6,745 nucleotides of DNA, taken from contig JAHEMX010000207.1 of NCBI GenBank assembly GCA_024643445.1, positions 1 to 6,745 on the forward strand. The letters run 5' to 3'. The notes below the pieces were generated by a model. The model did no database searches. It was given only the letters and a program-made list of their open reading frames with translations, and was not told the origin of the DNA. This DNA comes from Desulfobulbaceae bacterium. Lineage in GTDB: Bacteria > Desulfobacterota > Desulfobulbia > Desulfobulbales > Desulfocapsaceae. Of the stretch, positions 6,261-6,745 are shown one piece after another; the first letter of the stretch is position 1, and each line of letters opens with the position of its first letter. A program made the translations under genes and the position numbers.

Positions 6261-6745
6261 ATGGAAAGGCAGGCTAAAGCATATGTTTTCGGGATCACAA
6301 CCGTGCTTCTCTGGTCAACCGTCGCGACCGCTTTCAAACTGAGCCTGCGCTATCTTTCTCCGGTAGAACTGCTGTTTTACGCAGCGCTCGTATCTTCTCT
6401 GGTCCTCTTCTTTGCGGTTCTCGTGCAAGGGAAGGCTCATCTTCTTGCACAGGCTGAATGGAAGACCTGGAAAATATCGATCCTGTTCGGCATGCTCAAT
6501 CCCTTTCTCTATTACCTTGTTCTTATCAAAGCCTACGATCTTCTGCCTGCCCAGCAGGCTCAGCCGCTGAATTACACCTGGGCCATCACGCTTTCTCTGC
6601 TGTCCGTACCCCTTCTCGGTCAGCGCCTGCGGGCGAAGGATATCATCGCCATTGGTATCAGTTATTTCGGGGTATACATCATTTCAACCAAGGGCGATCT
6701 TCTGTCGCTGTCCTTCGATAACCCAATTGGTGTTCTGCTTGCACT
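6261..6745 (+). CDS. Second EamA/DMT-family membrane transporter, N-terminal part (cut by the window edge)
   Basis: The frame stays open from ATG 6261 to the right edge (161 full codons), giving MERQAKAYVFGITTVLLWS and then hydrophobic helices typical of the first EamA repeat. Helix 1 contains LLWSTVATAFKLSL, helix 2 follows SPVELLFYAAL, and further on come FGMLNPFLYYLVLIKAYDLLPAQQAQPLNYTWAI and an IIAIGISYFGVYIIS helix closing the first repeat. The QPLNYTW segment and the short loops mark a different subgroup from the preceding EamA gene, so the pair is not a recent duplication. Substrate is unknown. The gene follows the first EamA gene after 21 nt with its own Shine-Dalgarno. The second repeat lies outside the window. 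Confidence 0.88.
   Translation, partial: MERQAKAYVFGITTVLLWSTVATAFKLSLRYLSPVELLFYAALVSSLVLFFAVLVQGKAHLLAQAEWKTWKISILFGMLNPFLYYLVLIKAYDLLPAQQAQPLNYTWAITLSLLSVPLLGQRLRAKDIIAIGISYFGVYIISTKGDLLSLSFDNPIGVLLA

Overview
The window is a piece of an ordinary bacterial chromosome, Gram-negative and probably proteobacterial in the broad sense. The evidence is a secreted periplasmic binding protein without a lipobox, Proteobacteria-like NadA and Liv-type proteins, and roughly balanced GC. A Desulfobacterota (delta-proteobacterial) source would fit the style of the genes, but that is a low-confidence guess. No mobile element, CRISPR array, tRNA or rRNA gene is visible.

Layout. Positions 1-307 (minus strand) hold the N-terminal 102 codons of quinolinate synthase NadA, cut by the window edge. 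A divergent intergenic region (308-691) follows, with AT-rich, pyrimidine-rich and small palindromic or repeated sequences that may carry the control sites for both sides. From 692 to 5256 (plus strand) lies a complete five-gene ABC importer of the branched-chain-amino-acid (HAAT/Liv) type. Its order is secreted binding protein, LivH-like permease, LivM-like permease, LivG-like ATPase, LivF-like ATPase. The last four genes overlap or nearly touch (1-nt overlap, 8-nt overlap, 2-nt gap), as expected for one translationally coupled operon. After a 116-nt gap come two EamA/DMT-family membrane transporters on the same strand: one complete (5373-6239) and one cut by the right edge (6261-6745).

How the genes work together. 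The binding protein captures a small ligand in the periplasm and delivers it to the LivH/LivM channel, and LivG/LivF hydrolyse ATP to drive import. By-eye comparison with E. coli LivJ suggests that the acidic residue holding the amino-acid ammonium group is replaced by alanine. The ligand may therefore not be a standard branched-chain amino acid, so the liv symbols used here name the families only. The two EamA proteins are predicted permeases or exporters of unknown substrate. They could share the operon or have their own promoter; no convincing terminator was found between livF and the first of them.

I found no undescribed system. The points most worth checking are the ligand of the importer, the lysine at the switch-histidine position of the LivF-like ATPase, and the palindrome upstream of the operon.
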